Notes: generated from the sequence alone by a model not told the origin. Shown: positions 1 through 10,276, counted from the first letter of the stretch. The stretch is 64,000 bases of DNA from Manihot esculenta (GCF_001659605.2 NC_035164.2:7057622-7121621); one strand, 5' to 3'. Numbers and translations: made by a program.

Positions 1-464
1 CTTAGGAGGAACTCAGGCTTCAAACAATAGGGGTCAGGCAGTCTCAAGGATATGCCGATTTTTTCTTTCAACAACTCCATTTTGCTGTGGTGTATAAGGA
101 CAATTAGTTTGGTAAAGGATTCCATTGTCCCGGAAAAAGGTTTGGAGATGATTATTGACAAATTTCCCCCCATTGTCAGATCGGAGGACTTGAATGGTCC
201 TGTGAAATTGGGTTTTAATCATGCGGAAAAATCACAGAATTTCTCAGCCACTTCGTATTTTTGTTTTAACAGGTAAATCCAAGTAACACGAGTGCAATCA
301 TCAATAAAAGTCACAAAGTATCTATAATCAGGTCATATAGTTTCTAGGGCAGTCCCCCATACATTAGAGTGTATTATTAAGAAGGGAGTATCAGATTTAT
401 TTGTGGATATATGATAAGTACTCTTATGACTTTTAGCAAACACACATAAAGAACAAATTGGGAT
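1..464 (-). pseudogene. copia integrase zinc finger and catalytic core (partial)
   Basis: The minus strand encodes a CSLCVFAKSHKSTY zinc-binding end near 455-415, then TFIDDCTRVTWIYLL and VLRSDNGGKFVNN, then NGVVERKNRHILE. These are the D, D and E regions of the DDE integrase core. There is a frameshift or stop near 220-240, and the protein runs off the left edge. Its upstream part lies at 4,610-4,649, beyond the inverted-repeat element that split it. Confidence 0.85.
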
Positions 465-1018
465 TGTAACAGCCCGGCCCCGTACGACCGGCCCTGTTAC
501 CGCTCACAGCCCGTGACCTACCTCTGGGCCCAGCCACTGTGAGCAGCTCTTAACATCCCTTCACCCTCACGGGTTCCAGGCAGGATTTGTCCCCTTGGTT
601 CGCGGGACTCTAACCCGTTCTTCCCAAGTGGATTTGGCCCAAATTCCCCTTTGGAAATTAGGTCGCCTCCCCCACTGCTCGAACCCTTGACCTCCCACTT
701 TAAGGGAATAGTCTGGCGAGAGTGAGTACCAATTGTTCCAATTGGTACAATTGGTACTCACTCTCGCCAGACTATTCCCTTAAAGTGGGAGGTCAAGGGT
801 TCGAGCAGTGGGGGAGGCGACCTAATTTCCAAAGGGGAATTTGGGCCAAATCCACTTGGGAAGAACGGGTTAGAGTCCCGCGAACCAAGGGGACAAATCC
901 TGCCTGGAACCCGTGAGGGTGAAGGGATGTTAAGAGCTGCTCACAGTGGCTGGGCCCAGAGGTAGGTCACGGGCTGTGAGCGGTAACAGGGCCGGTCGTA
1001 CGGGGCCGGGCTGTTACA
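465..1018. repeat. 554-bp near-perfect palindrome (units 1 and 2, head to head)
   Basis: The left arm (465-741) and right arm (742-1,018) are exact reverse complements in all parts I compared, except one mismatch near the centre (737 against 746). The centre is CCAATTGG at 738-745. Both strands therefore carry the same 53-codon open frame, an artefact of symmetry and not a gene. Confidence 0.9.
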
Positions 1019-1036
1019 TAAAAAGGCGCCTTTTTA

Positions 1037-1313
1037 TGTAACAGCCCGGCCCCGTACGACCGGCCCTGTTACCGCTCACAGCCTGTGACCTACCTCTGGG
1101 CCCAGCCACTGTGAGCAGCTCTTAACATCCCTTCACCCTCACGGGTTCCAGGCAGGATTTGTCCCCTTGGTTCGCGGGACTCTAACCCGTTCTTCCCAAG
1201 TGGATTTGGCCCAAATTCCCCTTTGGAAATTAGGTCGCCTCCCCCACTGCTCGAACCCTTGACCTCCCACTTTAAGGGAATAGTCTGGTGAGAGTGAGTA
1301 CCAGTTGTTCCAA
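1037..1313 (-). repeat. Unit 3 of the inverted-repeat element
   Basis: This 277-bp unit matches unit 1 in the same orientation with a few substitutions (GCCTGTGACC for GCCCGTGACC, CTGGTGAGA for CTGGCGAGA). With unit 2 it forms a second hairpin, whose centre is the GGCGCC at 1,025-1,030 within a perfect 32-bp palindrome at 1,012-1,043. Confidence 0.9.
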
Positions 1314-1338
1314 AAATTCAGTTCAGGTAAATAGTGAT

Positions 1339-4108
1339 TGTAACAGCCCGGAAACCGGTACCCCTCTTGTAACGGTCCCAAACTGCTCGGCACTAGGATC
1401 CAGATCGGCTTAAGGCCGCCGGGACCCGTAGTAAGCCTCTATACATCCTGAAACTCTAGGTATAATCCCGTACATGATCAAACTTTGCTTGAAAACTTAA
1501 ACTTTGATCTCATAAAAACCTTTAAGCTTATCTTTCTTACATCAGCTTGACCTATGCATGGAAACATAGAACCTCCTACTAGATGGGTCATCAAGCTTGC
1601 TTTAAAACATATCCGCTTTGGGTCAAGGGATTGGAACCCTTTCTTCCCCCACGGCCATTCAAAACTCATAACATTTAAAACATTTTCTCAAGATCATGCA
1701 TAACAAAAAGGGATTTACCAACACTCTAGGCAAAGCACAATTCTATACATCTCATGCTACAACACATGGCATATCTATACTTTTCTTAACTTGGCTCTAT
1801 CTCTTTATAACATTACTCTTTCTATTCTTTCATATCCCTTATATACATAAGGACCATACATCGAGTCCATCTATCATCATGTCCATAACTAAGCTATACA
1901 AGCAAAATAATCATACATAGCATTACATAACATATCATCTCTTAGCAACTTCCTTACATAACTATCACTGTCTCCATAAACATATACATACAGGCATCTC
2001 TTATACATAAACAAAACACAACTAAGCTATTACAACCAAACATGGCAACCCATGCTTGAACCTCTTCTTTCCCCATAGCTTACTCTGACTGAACTCTGGC
2101 TTACTTACTCTGGCCCTGCAAAACTGGGGTTAAGGGAAAGGGGTGAGCTACAAGAGCCCAGTGAGTAGAAATAGAGAAAACAGTTCATTTTATTATTCAT
2201 TATTTAATTAGTTCCTCCATTTTTAGGTATATTATTATTCATTTTAATGTTCCACCCTTTTTATGTATTTTCTTATAAAGACATTTTCTTTTATTCTTTC
2301 CTTTTTCTTCTTATTCATGCATTCATGAGATGCGTCACATCACAATTATAACACAACAAACATCTCACCCCCGCTTGAGTTCACGCTAGCAAATCTCTTC
2401 CTCTTGCGGGTGATTTTAGAGGGTTCACGTAACGTCCTTCCCCTCAGGGTTAGACATGACCCCAACATTCCCTCTGTCAACACTTGGCCCCGAAGGAGCT
2501 CTCATGGGGCTTTCCTATATGTACTCACCCGACTGGCAAGGACTCATGACAGACTTGTGGGCTATTGAGGTCGCCTTGGTCCACCCATTACATCATATAC
2601 ATAGCACATTATGCAATGCGTCACCTTCGTGAAACTAGTGCAATCATCCTATAACATATAAACATGGTGCATGGGCATGGTGAACTAGTGCAAACATCCT
2701 ATTACATAACATGATGTATGAGTATGCTTTAGGCATTAGATTTCTTTTAACGTAAAAGATTAAGTTTAGTTCTACTCACCTGAAGCCACTGCTCAACAAA
2801 CTCTGGGTCAACTAGCACTGAAGCTAGACACCTCTCCTCAGGTCCAATCCTACACAGATGGACGCACATGAGGTACTAAACACATTCTAACAACTCATAA
2901 GAAACTCCCCAAAAACCCCTCTAAACATCACTTAAACATGCATAGAAAACAGCCATGAAAAGGCTGGACAGGCACTTTCGGCGGCACCTTCGGCGGCCGA
3001 AAGTCTCCTCCAGAGACGAAACTCGGGTAGGTTCGGCGGCACCTTCGGCGGCCGAACCCTCACTCCAGAGATGAAAGTCAGGCACTTTCGGCGGCCGAAC
3101 ATTGCCTTCGGCGGCCGAAAGTCTGCTTTCAAGCCACAACTCAACTTTCGGGGGCAAGGTTAGGCGGCCAAACCATGCATCCAACGGCACGTTCGGCGGC
3201 CGAAACCACCTTCGGCGGCCGAACCTGGGTTCATCCAGAACTCAGCCTTCGTGCACATCAGCCTCCATAACCTCACAAAACACCCCAAACCTCACATACT
3301 CTCTCCCAAGCATGCATACACACTCCCACAAGCATAGAGAGCAAAGAAACTAGCTTAAACTCCTCAACACATCATCACATAACATACATTGGGCATAAAA
3401 CCCACAAAAGCCTAAACATGCATATCTACCCATTCCAACATAAAACCTTCATAAAACTTACTTAAAACTTCATGAAAACTCAAGGGAAACCAAGATCTAC
3501 ACTTACCTCTTGAAGATCGAGGGTTGGTGCGATCCCTAACTCGGAGGTGTGGAGAATCCAAGCTCCAAAAGCTCCAAGCTCCCAAAACTCCTTTTAAGCT
3601 TTAAATCTTCAAACACGAAATCATGAAAAACTTGAGAGATGGGTAGAGAAAACACGAAAACGACCAAAGGAAGGCATAAACTCACCTGAGCTCGAGAATG
3701 GGGAGAAAACTCGCCCATTTCCGATCTGAGGGCCCTTTATAGGTGGCCTGGTCAAAGACCTTCGGCAGCCTAACGTGCCCCCTAAACTCATGCATGTTCG
3801 GCGGCCGAACCTCACTTTCGGCGGCCGAACCTTGGCTCATTTAAACAAGACTTTCGGAGGCCAAAGGCGCTCCCGAAGCCTTTCCATGTTCGGCGGCCGA
3901 ACTTCACTTTCGGCGGCCGAACCTGGCAAATGCCTCCTTGGTCTTTTCTCTTCAAAACTCAACTCTTGTCTATTTAAAACCATAAAACACTTAAAAACAT
4001 TTTAGAAAACCTTTCCTTTACCCTTGCTCTACCCCCCAAAGAGGATCCGACACCCGAGATTCCACCGGACGGTAGGAATTCCGATGTCTGAACGAGCGGG
4101 GTCTTACA
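1339..4108 (-). repeat. Solo LTR of the long-LTR (Ty3/gypsy-type) family
   Basis: This 2,770-bp LTR lies in minus orientation, reading TGTAAGACCCCG... to ...CCGGGCTGTTACA on its own strand. The perfect TSD is GTGAT (1,334-1,338 and 4,109-4,113). It carries the family features: GCC-box arrays at about 2,965-3,225 and 3,760-3,925, a TATA box at 3,735-3,741 and a splice-donor-like CTTACCTCTTGAAGATC near 3,505. It is about 400 bp longer than the other copies. No internal region or partner LTR is present, so it is a solo LTR left by recombination. Confidence 0.9.
3735..3741 (-). promoter_or_regulatory. LTR TATA box (copy 1,339-4,108)
   Basis: TATAAAG on the minus strand, downstream of the GCC-box motifs at 3,760-3,925 in the direction of transcription, and followed by a conserved GGCGAGTTTTCTC stretch. 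Confidence 0.7.
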
Positions 4109-4113
4109 GTGAT

Positions 4114-4332
4114 GGAGAACCCATATATAATGAATCTGGAGAAACTATCCAAGATGCAGTATCAACTCTAATATTAACAATTTCTTTACATTTTATAGGA
4201 GACCCTCAGTAAAACTAGAAGATGAACAATCTTCCAAAGAAGAACCATCAGTAAAATCCTCTGGAAAGTCAAAGATAAAAAAGAAACCTGGTAGAAGAAA
4301 AACTAAAAAGCAGTCAAGTTCAGAAACGGAGA
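4114..4332 (+). pseudogene. Captured coding scrap, possibly from an endogenous pararetrovirus coat-protein region
   Basis: Together with 1,314-1,338 this is the only non-repeat part of the inverted-repeat element. One frame gives GEPIYNESGETIQDAV and TLILTISLHFIGDP. A second frame gives a lysine-rich stretch (SGKSKIKKKPGRRKTKKQ). The first segment reminds me of coat-protein regions of plant caulimovirids, but this is recall without a search. The frame change means no intact product. It could equally be a fragment of an unidentified host gene. Confidence 0.3.
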
Positions 4333-4609
4333 TTGGAACAATTGGTACTCACTCTCACCAGACTATTCCCTTAAAGTGGGAGGTCAAGGGTTCGAGCAGT
4401 GGGGGAGGCGACCTAATTTCCAAAGGGGAATTTGGGCCAAATCCACTTGGGAAGAACGGGTTAGAGTCCCGCGAACCAAGGGGACAAATCCTGCCTGGAA
4501 CCCGTGAGGGTGAAGGGATGTTAAGAGCTGCTCACAGTGGCTGGGCCCAGAGGTAGGTCACGGGCTGTGAGTGGTAACAGGGCCGGTCGTACGGGGCCGG
4601 GCTGTTACA
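4333..4609 (+). repeat. Unit 4 of the inverted-repeat element (right end)
   Basis: This 277-bp plus-oriented unit runs from TTGGAACAATTGG to GGGCTGTTACA and forms the right end of the element. It contains GGGTTCGAGCAG, which resembles a pol III B box, but no convincing A box, so a SINE origin is only a possibility. Confidence 0.85.
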
Positions 4610-4992
4610 GGGATATCAATGGATTTAAACTTAGGAAACAAAGTACGAATGTAATACCCGGCTAGATCCCGACATCGGAATCCCTACCTTCCGGCGGAAT
4701 CTCCGTTGGAAACTGGAATTCTGAAGATGCCAGAGTCTTCTAGAGGGGCAAAATGATTTTCATGTTTTTATGGTTTTTAAATGGAAAAGAAATGGAGTTT
4801 TGAAAAGAATAGGCCAAGGAGGAAGGACCCAGGTTCGGCCGCCGAACCTCAAGTTCGGCCGCCGAACATGGGGCTACTTCGGGAGTGCTTTAGGCCTCCG
4901 AAGGCTTTGAGGGAAGAAACCAGGTTCGGCCGCCGAACATGGGGGTGTTTCGGGAGCATGTTTGGCTTCCGAAGGTGTTCTGCTCAGCCACC

Positions 4993-4999
4993 TATAAAG
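4993..4999 (+). promoter_or_regulatory. LTR TATA box (copy 4,650-6,834)
   Basis: TATAAAG lies after three TTCGGCCGCCGAA motifs (4,832-4,940) and before the conserved GGGCGAGTTTTCTCTCC stretch, a likely transcription start. Confidence 0.75.
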
Positions 5000-5233
5000 G
5001 CCCCCAGATCGGAAATGGGCGAGTTTTCTCTCCCCATTTCAGTCATAGGTGAGCTCATGCCTCCTTTGGTTGATTTCATGTCTTTCCTTCAATCTCCCAA
5101 GGTTTTTATAAGTTTTATGATTGTTTTGAAGAGTTTTAAAGCTTAGATCGAAGTTTTGGAGCTTGGAGATCTTTGGAGCTTGGATTCCCCATATCTTCAA
5201 GTTAGGATCGTACCAACCCTCGATCTTCAAGAG

Positions 5234-6339
5234 GTAAGTGTAGATCCTTGTTTTCCTTTATGTTTCATAAAGTTTTAAGTAAGTTTAAGGAAGTTTTAAT
5301 GCTTGAGTATGGGTAGATATGCATGCTAAGGTTTATGTGGGTTTTATGCCCTATATGTGCTTATGTGATGTTTGTGTTGGGGTTTAAGTTAGTTTATGCC
5401 CCTATATGCATGTGGGAGTGTGTTTGCATGTTTGGGAGAGAGCATGTGAGGTTTTGGGTGGTTTGGAGGTTGGTTTTGCTTGTGTCGGATTTGGACCTGC
5501 TGTTCGGAGGGAACTAGGTTCGGCCGCCGAAGGTATGTTCGGCTGCCGAACCTGCATGGAAGGCAGCTTTGGCTGCCTAACGTGCCCCCGAAGGCCAGGA
5601 CTTTCGGATTTGTGGGAGGCTTCGGCCGCTGAACCTGCCGCCGAATGTGCCAGACTTTCGGTTCTGGAAGGATTTTCGGCCGCCAAAAGTGCCTCCGAAC
5701 CTGTATGGCTTTCGGCTCTGGAAGGGACATTCGGCCGCCGAAGGTGCCTCCGAAAGTGCCCTGTCCAGCCTTTTCATGGTTGTTTTCTATGCATGTTTGT
5801 TTTCTATGCATGTTTTTATGATGTTTTAGGGGGTTTTTGGGGAGTTGTTTATGAGTTGTTTAGAGTGTGTTTGGCACCTCATTCGAGTCCACCTGTATAG
5901 GATCGAACCCGAGGGACCGAGGAGGCCAACAGTGTTAGCTGTTGCAGAGTCAGTCTAGCGTCTGCCAGAGGTGAGTAGAACTAACTCAAATGTTTTAAGC
6001 ATATTCACGCATCATGAATACCATGTATATGTATTAGGTTGCTTGCATTAGATTTCACGAAGATGTTGCATTGCATAATTTGATGTTGATGTGGATGGAC
6101 CAAGGCGACCCCAATAGCCCTAGATTTGATATGTTAATGAAGTCCTGAGGAGCCCCTTCGAGGGCCGGGCACCATGATATGTTACAGACAGAGGGAGTTT
6201 TGGTGGTCATGTCCATCCGTGATGTGAAATGTTTGTGCTGTGACGCATTCCATGATAGTATATGATTTACTATTGTTTTCCATGTTCTGCTCACTGGGCT
6301 TTTTAGCTCACCCCTTTCCCCTAACCCCCAGGTTTGCAG
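5234..6339 (+). other. Possible intron within the LTR transcript (representative copy)
   Basis: A strong donor, CTTCAAGAG|GTAAG, is conserved in the copies starting at 4,650, 12,877, 13,599, 21,823 and 63,223 and in the minus copies. A pyrimidine-rich acceptor, CACCCCTTTCCCCTAACCCC followed by CAGGTTTGCAG, is conserved near the LTR end. Splicing is inferred only. If real, the second GCC-box array would be intronic. Confidence 0.4.
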
Positions 6340-6834
6340 GTCTGAGGTAGTTCAGGAAGACGTCAAGGGTAATGTCATGCTTATGTAATAGATCAGCTTG
6401 TTAGTGTGGACATGTAATGTGAATTGATATAATGTATTGTAAGATAATGTAATGTAATGTAATGTAACGTAAAGTAGAGTTATGTTTATGGATTAGTATT
6501 GTGCTTGGCCCTAAGGTCTGGTTAATCCCTTTTTGTACATGATGTATGTTATGTTTATTGTTGAGATGGGAACCAGGCTTGATGTATGTTATGTTGACCC
6601 AGCTAGAGTATTTGATGAGGGCTCTAGCATGGGGGTTCATATGTTTCCAGTTATGTAACATACAGGTCAAGCTCGGTATATACATCAGATGTTAAAGTTT
6701 TTATGTTTATGTTTTGATCATGTATGGGATTTGACCAGGTGACAGGATGTATGTTAGGCTTGCTACGGGTCTCGGCGGCCTTAAGCCGATCTGGATCCTA
6801 GCGCCGGTAGCGGTCCGATTTCTGGGTCGTTACA

Positions 6835-7600
6835 ACGAAGATATTCACTTGAGGGATGGCCGAAGGGCCGGTGCCAGAGCCATAACTGTCGGGTTCAGGA
6901 CCCTTGAGCTAAATGAGCTGACCCAGTACTTGAGACCTCCGCCACATAGTACAGTCCGTCTTTCTCAGTACCACGTAGGGCTGAGCAGAATCCGGTTCAA
7001 ACCGAAAAAACCGACCGAACCGAATCGATTTAAAAATTTGGTTCGGTTTTTTATATATTTCGGTTCGGTTCGGTTTTAAATTTCAGAAATTTTGGTTATT
7101 TCGGTTCGGTTCGGTTTTGATCAGAAAAAAACCGAAAAAACCGAACCGAACCGATTAGGAATAATAATATGTTTTTTCAATAATATAGAGAAATTAAATT
7201 ATATTAAAATTAAAATATTTTAATTAAATTTAAAATACTAAAAATAAAGTTTAAAAAATTAAAAAAAAATTAAAAATCGAAACCGATCAAACCGAACCGA
7301 ATCGAACCGAATCAGACCGGTTCGGTTCGATTCGGTTTCTGACCAAAATCGGTTCGGTTCGGTTTTCATAAAAACTAAAATTTCGGTTTTCGGTTTATTC
7401 GGTTCGGTTCGGTTTTGAACCGAACCGACCGAATGCTCACCCCTAGTACCACGGCCCAGTATCGTGCCCTTATAAATGTCCTGCAAAACACAAAAATGTG
7501 GATACATGAGTACTTTGCAATTTAACTGTTTGGTGATCTGACTGACAGAGAGTAATTTGCAAGATAAGGAAGGTACATAGAGGCTGTTCGAGACATTTAA
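6835..7600 (-). pseudogene. copia gag-pre-integrase domain, split by a hAT-like element
   Basis: The 7,446-7,600 part reads LLSVSQITKQLNC and LQDIYKGTILGRG on the minus strand. The 6,835-6,975 part continues with KDGLYYVAEV and LWHRPFGHPSSEYL, the usual DGLYY and LWHxRxGHPS signatures of the domain before copia integrase. The two halves meet exactly when the 6,976-7,445 insertion and one TSD are removed. Frameshifts and a stop (after LAQGS) show decay. Solo LTRs bound the piece on both sides. Confidence 0.8.
6976..7445. mobile_element. Non-autonomous hAT-like element (MITE), 470 bp
   Basis: The imperfect inverted ends are TAGGGCTGAGCA and TGCTCACCCCTA, with a perfect 8-bp TSD GTACCACG at 6,968-6,975 and 7,446-7,453, the size expected of hAT transposases. 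The flanks are rich in repeated CGGTTCGGTTCGG and its complement, so the DNA can fold back on itself; the middle is AT-rich. No protein is encoded. It lies in the gag-pre-integrase region of the copia relic. Confidence 0.85.
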
Positions 7601-8214
7601 TGTAACGACCCGAAAATTGAACCGCTACCGGCGCTAGGATCCAGGTCGGCTTAAGGCCGCCGGGACCTGTAGCAAGCCTAACATGCAACCTGAAAACCTG
7701 TTTAATCCCATATATGATCAAGAAAATACATAAAAATTTAAAACTTTTCTTTCGTTCATACACCAAACTCAACCTGTGCATGCACTGTACATAAACATAA
7801 TCATAATCATGACCCCTCTGTGGGATCTCATCAATGCCCCAATGGGCGATACATCATAAGTTGAGTTGGTTTGCATAATCATCATAAAATATCTAAGATC
7901 ATGTATTAAAAGGGATATCTTATACATATAGTCAAGCACAACCTCTAATCCTCAAAGTCATTACATGACTAAAACTGTACTTTTACATAACATTAATACA
8001 TTTATCATGTCCACACTATCTATTACATACACATGACTTCATTACTCTTACGGACCTTCTGGTCTACCCTGTACCTGAAATCCTGGGGAAAATGGGAGAG
8101 GGGTGAGCTACTAGAGCCCAGTGAGCAGAATAATAAAAACATTTAAATCATATGGCATCATGGAATGCATCACATCACAGCTAATCACGTCAAGGATGAA
8201 CTTGTCACCAATAG

Positions 8215-8375
8215 CCCTCTACATAGTCCAACTGTGCCAGAACGTAGAATGGGTCCTGGTCTTTCTCTTACGTAACATAGCATAACATAACAGTCCAACT
8301 GTGCCAGAACGTAGAATGGGTCCTGGTCTTTCCCTTACATGGTGCCAGCGAACGTAGAATGGGTCCCACTGGTCT
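8215..8375 (-). repeat. Tandem repeat inside a solo LTR, about 3 copies
   Basis: Three copies of a unit containing GTGCCAG(C)GAACGTAGAATGGGTCC are separated by short variable CTTACGTAACAT-type stretches. The same LTR position holds related triplicated units in other copies (15,150, 16,852 and 23,330). Confidence 0.75.
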
Positions 8376-9561
8376 TACATTCCGTATTGTACATATCACA
8401 TCGTCATATCATAGATCGAGGGCTTTGGATCATCCAACGTTCATCCACATCAATCAACAATAAAGTATGCAATGCAACATATTCGTGAATTCTAATGCAA
8501 ACAACCTAGTACATCTCATGGCATTCATGATGCGTGAAACATGCTAAAAAGTCCATTATTTGCTTTAAAACATAATGAGTTATTCCACTCACCTCCGGAT
8601 AGCTCTGACCAGACACTAGAGCAGCTGACTCACTGCTGGGGTCCTTGGTTCCTCGGGTCCGAACCTACACAGGTGGACTCAAATGAGGGACCAAACAAAC
8701 ATGAACATAACTCTAAACGACTCCCCCAAAACCCCCTAAAACATCATGAAACAATCATAGAAAAACATGCAAGAGAGGGCTGGACAGGGCACTTTCGGCG
8801 GCAGGTTCGGCGGCCGAAAGTCCCTCCAGAGCCGAAAGTCAGGTAGGTTCGGCGGCACCTTCGGTGGCCGAAACTCCCAGACAGAGGCGAAACTCATGCA
8901 TGTTCGGCGGCACTTTCGGCGGCCGAAACTCCCAGACAGAGAAGAAAGTCCTCTTTCGGGGGCAAGCTTCGGCAGCCGAAGGCTGCCTCCACAAGCATGT
9001 TCGGCGGCTGAAAGTTCCTTCGGCTGCCGAACCTGGTTTCTCCCATAGTGGCAGAAACTCAGCTCTTCTATACACATTTGCCTCCAAAACTACCCAATCA
9101 TGCATAAACCTATTCTACAACATTCCCAAACATACACAAACAAGCATACAAGTTCCTAGGGGCATCAAACCATCAAAAACCCCAACTACAACATCTCAAG
9201 CAACACACATTGTTCATAACACATATAAAATCCCATAAACCTAACCATGAGCTAAACATGCATTCTACCCCATAGATCTACTTAAAACTTACTTAAAACA
9301 TGCAATGAGCTTAAGATCGGCTCTTACCTCGTGGAGATCGAGAGAGAGATGACCTAAACTCGGAGATGGGAGGGGTTGAGTTCCCTTGAACCTCAAAGCT
9401 CCAAAACTTTGCTCAAAGCTTGAAAATCTTCAAAACAAAGTAAAAACTCATGAAAATCGAGTAGGATTGGAAGGAAAGAACTCAAGATCGGTGAGGGACG
9501 GCGGAGAGCTCACCTTGGCCGAAAATGAGAAAAAAGCTCGCCCGTTTTCGGCTAAGGGACC

Positions 9562-9569
9562 CTTTTATA
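9562..9569 (-). promoter_or_regulatory. LTR TATA box (copy 7,601-9,925)
   Basis: TATAAAAG on the minus strand, in the same position relative to the GCC-box array (9,590-9,750) as in other copies. Confidence 0.7.
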
Positions 9570-9925
9570 GTGGCTGGCCAGGCCACGTTCGGGGGCCGAA
9601 CGTGCCTCCGCATGCATGCCATGTTCGGCGGCCGAACTTGAGGTTCGGCGGCCAAACCTGGACTTTCCTCACTTATGCTTTCGGGGGCCTAAAAGCGCTC
9701 CCGAAGGCATGCATGTTCGGCGCCCGAACTTGAGGTTCGGCGGCCGAACCTGAGTTTTCCTCCAAGGTTGTTTTCATGCAAAAATTCATTTCCTTTTTAC
9801 TTAAAACCATGAAATACCTTAAAATATTTTATGAAAACATGTTTCTACCCTACTAGAGGCTTCCGACATCCGAGATTCCACCGGACGGTAGGAATTCCGA
9901 TACCAGAGTCTAGCCGGGTATTACA

Positions 9926-10085
9926 TTTAAAGTGGGAGTTATAGAAACGATACCACCACCGATGACCGGGAAGGAGCCACTGGTAGCTTTAGAATATTGG
10001 ATTTTGAGGGTGGGGCTAACAAAATAAAATCTAAAGAATCATTGGTCATAGTGTCTGTGGCTCCTGAATCAAATATCTACCCACT
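9926..10085 (-). pseudogene. copia protease fragment
   Basis: The minus strand encodes IFDSGATDTMTNDSLDF with the DSGAT catalytic motif of copia aspartic proteases, then about 25 further residues before a stop. The protein is cut at 9,926 by the solo LTR at 7,601-9,925; the TSD TTTAA marks the cut. Confidence 0.8.
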
Positions 10086-10276
10086 AGTATTTTGTACCTT
10101 GTTAGCATGACCGATAGAATTAAGGGCTAACGATTCAGTTTTGAGATTACAAACAAACTTATCTAAAACTTCCGGGACCAGGGTTTTAATTTTACAAGAA
10201 TTAAAACAAGCAGGGGCACATTTGGATTTATTTAAAGAGACAGGGGTAGAAAGGTAATTTGTCCTCCTTTCTAACC

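Larger units (their letters stand above)
465..4609. mobile_element. Inverted-repeat (foldback) element made of four 277-bp units
   Basis: The element has inverted ends TGTAACAGCCCGG...CCGGGCTGTTACA and a perfect 5-bp TSD, GGGAT, at 460-464 and 4,610-4,614. Without the solo LTR nested at 1,339-4,108 it is 1,370 bp. Four 277-bp units lie at 465-741 (minus), 742-1,018 (plus), 1,037-1,313 (minus) and 4,333-4,609 (plus), with an 18-bp spacer and a 244-bp unrelated insert. No transposase is encoded. The TG...CA unit ends, the 5-bp TSD and the resemblance of the ends to the long LTR family suggest mobilisation by a retroviral-type integrase; a TIR transposon of unknown class is the alternative. Confidence 0.75.
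4650..6834 (+). repeat. Solo LTR of the long-LTR family
   Basis: This 2,185-bp LTR runs TGTAATACCCGGC...GGGTCGTTACA, with the perfect TSD ACGAA at 4,645-4,649 and 6,835-6,839. GCC-box motifs cluster at 4,832-4,940, upstream of the TATA box at 4,993, and again at 5,518-5,760. The splice donor GAG|GTAAG is at 5,233/5,234. It is inserted in the integrase region of the copia relic. Confidence 0.93.
7601..9925 (-). repeat. Solo LTR of the long-LTR family
   Basis: This 2,325-bp LTR lies in minus orientation, with the perfect TSD TTTAA at 7,596-7,600 and 9,926-9,930. The plus strand starts TGTAACGACCCG and ends CCGGGTATTACA. It carries GCC-box arrays at 8,790-9,030 and 9,590-9,750, a TATA box at 9,562-9,569 and a splice donor near 9,334 (complement CTTACCTC). 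It splits the copia protease. Confidence 0.93.

Noticed and set aside
567..916. Identical 53-codon frames on both strands around 567-916 and again at 1,139-1,393
   Set aside because: They follow from the palindromic 277-bp units and have no independent coding evidence.
2921..3190. Long open frames inside the LTRs with repeated peptides such as SAAEG, RPPKVPPNL and FGGR
   Set aside because: They are translations of the GCC-box repeats, occur on both strands and in several frames, and are broken differently in each LTR copy. They do not look like genes.
465..4609. Simple SINE or TRIM interpretation of the 277-bp unit
   Set aside because: There is a weak B-box-like GGTTCGAGCAG but no convincing A box and no poly(A) tail. 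Direct LTRs with a primer-binding site, needed for a TRIM, are absent because the end units are inverted.
4832..5760. CRISPR-like array of 13-bp repeats
   Set aside because: Spacing and unit length are irregular, the repeats are too short, and the DNA is plant nuclear. They are motif clusters in LTRs.
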